Source: Rhodothermaceae bacterium (GTDB lineage Bacteria; Bacteroidota; Rhodothermia; Rhodothermales; JAHEMB01). Taken from it: DNA of 6,679 bases. The notes under the pieces were generated by a model. That model had not been told where the DNA came from and did no database searches. It saw only the letters and a program-made list of their open reading frames with translations. The stretch is from contig JAHEMB010000211.1 of the NCBI GenBank assembly GCA_024643915.1, positions 1 through 6,679 of the forward strand. The letters run 5' to 3'. How positions within the stretch are numbered: the first letter of the stretch is position 1; the number at the start of each line of letters is the position of its first letter. A program made the position numbers and the translations under genes. Positions 5,049 through 6,679 of the stretch are shown piece after piece.

Positions 5049-6679
5049 ATGAGCGACTTGCTCACGCGCTATCTCCGTCTGATCCGCCTGCCTGCGTCTA
5101 TTCTAAAGGTCAGCGCCGTCCTTCTGCTGGTTATTTTGGTGAGTGACGGATACGTGGTGCGGGCGCAACCGGTGCTGCATCTGGACGACCTGCCTGCGGA
5201 CAGTCCCAATACGCGATTCTTCGTCGATGAATTCCTCGAACGGCGCCCCGGCCTTTCGATGAATGGCTTCACCTGTGGGGAGGCGTGTGGAGACGGGCTG
5301 GGGCTGGCCGAGGTGCTACGCGCCGTCTACGCCGAGGCTGATCCTACCGTTGTGCTGGTCTTTGAGCGGGTGCTGGCGCTGGCGGGAGAGGAGGTCGAGG
5401 CCAACCCGGCGAGCCGAGGCGCGGTCATCCGCAACACCGAGCGGCTTCAGGCCCTGGCCCTCGTGGCATTGGCGAGCTACGTGCTGGCAAAGAACGGCAA
5501 CTCCTTTACGCTTCTCAACGCGCATGCGCAGCACCCGATCTTGCCGCCCGACGAAGCGCTAGCTCGATTGCGCAGCGGACTTACCACCCCGACGGCCTTC
5601 TCGGTTGATGATGCCCTGGACGTGGACGCAGTGAAGTGGACGATGGCCCTGATGAACCTGGCCCGTACCCTTGATCTCTACCTGGCCCTCGAAAACGCGT
5701 TTGCGCACTTCGGCGACCCGGATTATGCAGCCCCGGGTGCCACGCGCCTCCTCTCCTGCGAAGAGAAAGGGCGGCTTCTGGGTGATTTTGCTCGTTCGGT
5801 AGAGCGCCTGAATGCCCTCGCGACGGCTGAGGTGCTGCCCGGCTTCGGGGTGGGTTGGGATGAGGTGCAGCCGGGCAACTGGCCGATGAAGGCCCATCTG
5901 GCCGTCGGCTACGCGGCGCTCGCCTACCAGCGGCCCTCCGGTGCGCTCTGCACGGAGTATAGCTACTTGCCACTCGACGATTGGCTGCGCCGCGCCTTTC
6001 GCAGCGCGGGCGAGCCGACGGCGCAGGATCGCGCCCGCCACTGGCACTATCAGACGCAGAACGGCCGTCGCTTCTTCGCCGAGGGGCCGTACTATTTTCA
6101 CCTGACTCTCAGCGAAGTGGTGCCGTTCTGGCACGCCATCCGTCTTAACAGGCTGCTTGATGTCTTCGCGGACTACGACGGCGACGACCCGTTTCGCTCG
6201 ACGTGGTTCCTCGAGCCGTTGCACTGGCTGGCCGACCTCGTCACGCCTGATGGTCGTGTGCCCCCCCTTGACGACGGCAACAAGGCGCGGATGGAGCATA
6301 CCGGCCTTCTCCGCTGGTCGCCCGCTTACGGTGACGGCCCGCTGGGTCGAAAATTTGCCTGGATTCACGACCGGCCGATCCACGGTTTCGGCGCTGATGA
6401 CGATCTGTTGGTGGTCATCCTCGCCATGCCTCGCCTCGGCCGCGGGCAAGGACAGCCGCCCGTTCCGGAGGTGGGGAACACGCGGCCCGAGCAATCCGGC
6501 AGCGGCGGCGAGCAGCAACTCGTTCTACGGCGGACAGACGGGCGCGGGCACATCCACTACGTGCTCCTCAACGGCGAGAGCGGGGATGCCCTGCGCCGGG
6601 GCGAGGGCCACGAGCAGGCCGACCAGATGCAACTCCTCTACTTCGTCGATGGGATCTCCGGCTTGCTCGATTCCGGGTA
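5049..6679 (+). CDS. Secreted heparinase II/III-like protein (3' end beyond window)
   Basis: Open for 543 complete codons from ATG 5049 and cut by the window edge; family members commonly exceed 600 residues. Residues 1-39 form a signal peptide with a long basic start, a hydrophobic core at about 21-32 and VRA before Gln40, so the protein should be exported. An alpha-helical toroid-like region fills about residues 50-420. It carries the family motifs EGPYY (345-349) and TPDGRVPPLDDGN (399-411). The C-terminal beta-sandwich domain begins after about 430 and contains GHEQADQMQLLYFVDG (520-535) then LLDSG at the edge. This corresponds to the heparinase II/III signature usually written H-x-H-A-D-x-x-S, with HEQAD in place of HGHAD. 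Members are polysaccharide lyases acting on uronic-acid glycans; the substrate is not predictable. AGGA (5043-5046) precedes the ATG with only 2 nt spacing. A promoter-like TATCTTTG lies at 4972. A C7 run at 6261-6267 sits inside the TPDGRVPP motif. Family call good; lyase activity inferred. Confidence 0.85.
   Translation, partial: MSDLLTRYLRLIRLPASILKVSAVLLLVILVSDGYVVRAQPVLHLDDLPADSPNTRFFVDEFLERRPGLSMNGFTCGEACGDGLGLAEVLRAVYAEADPTVVLVFERVLALAGEEVEANPASRGAVIRNTERLQALALVALASYVLAKNGNSFTLLNAHAQHPILPPDEALARLRSGLTTPTAFSVDDALDVDAVKWTMALMNLARTLDLYLALENAFAHFGDPDYAAPGATRLLSCEEKGRLLGDFARSVERLNALATAEVLPGFGVGWDEVQPGNWPMKAHLAVGYAALAYQRPSGALCTEYSYLPLDDWLRRAFRSAGEPTAQDRARHWHYQTQNGRRFFAEGPYYFHLTLSEVVPFWHAIRLNRLLDVFADYDGDDPFRSTWFLEPLHWLADLVTPDGRVPPLDDGNKARMEHTGLLRWSPAYGDGPLGRKFAWIHDRPIHGFGADDDLLVVILAMPRLGRGQGQPPVPEVGNTRPEQSGSGGEQQLVLRRTDGRGHIHYVLLNGESGDALRRGEGHEQADQMQLLYFVDGISGLLDSG

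Noticed and set aside
4124..5065. Long minus-strand open frame (313 codons) opposite the GGGPS gene
   Set aside because: It is antisense to a gene with intact family motifs; its translation is low-complexity (Arg, Gly, His-rich) with no recognisable domain. Such frames are common in GC-rich DNA.
5559..6518. Long minus-strand open frame (319 codons) opposite the heparinase-like gene
   Set aside because: The sense strand carries conserved heparinase motifs in a continuous frame; the antisense product has no signal, domain or ribosome site.

Overview
The window is GC-rich bacterial DNA. It most resembles the Rhodothermota/Bacteroidota side of the tree (Salinibacter/Rhodothermus-like), though this rests on recall of gene content and motifs, not a search. 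The clues are a bacterial group-II geranylgeranylglyceryl-phosphate-synthase-like (GGGPS/PcrB) enzyme, a DUF1080 lipoprotein, a heparinase II/III-like secreted protein, several starts without a Shine-Dalgarno sequence, and one exact match to the Bacteroidota -7 promoter element (TAnnTTTG, 4972-4979). No mobile element, CRISPR array, tRNA or rRNA was seen. Positions 1-243 hold no recognisable gene, only the leader of the first one.

Layout: (1) 244-1023 (+), a lipoprotein with a DUF1080 / 3-keto-disaccharide hydrolase domain. (2) 1024-1146, a convergent intergenic stretch with a strong hairpin and a separate palindrome. (3) 1147-1368 (-), a stand-alone translation initiation factor IF-1 with no ribosomal-protein neighbours. 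(4) 1369-1585, a spacer holding a good rho-independent terminator for the next gene. (5) 1586-2068 (-), a small secreted beta-rich protein of unknown function. (6) 2274-3281 (-), a SpoIIE-type PP2C phosphatase carrying an N-terminal DksA/TraR-like zinc-finger module. (7) 3282-3453, a divergent promoter region. (8) 3454-3978 (+), a 174-residue protein of unknown function whose C-terminus faintly recalls a sliding-clamp end. (9) 3979-4129, a hairpin, a small A-tract repeat array and a putative promoter. (10) 4130-4909 (+), the GGGPS/PcrB-family enzyme, apparently starting at TTG. (11) 5049 to the window end (+), a secreted heparinase II/III-like protein cut by the edge; it runs open through 543 codons and has no stop in the window.

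The genes do not form one operon or an obvious pathway. Most sit singly with 120-220 bp spacers and their own candidate signals. The DUF1080 protein and the heparinase-like protein both point to extracytoplasmic glycan breakdown, but they lie 4 kb apart. The phosphatase is a signalling protein without a visible partner (no STAS or anti-sigma kinase gene here). The GGGPS suggests an archaeal-type ether-lipid precursor or a related prenylglyceryl phosphate. The most unusual items are the zinc-finger/phosphatase fusion with a Cys-to-His ligand change, the divergent solitary IF-1, and the uncertain GGGPS start beside a T5 run.
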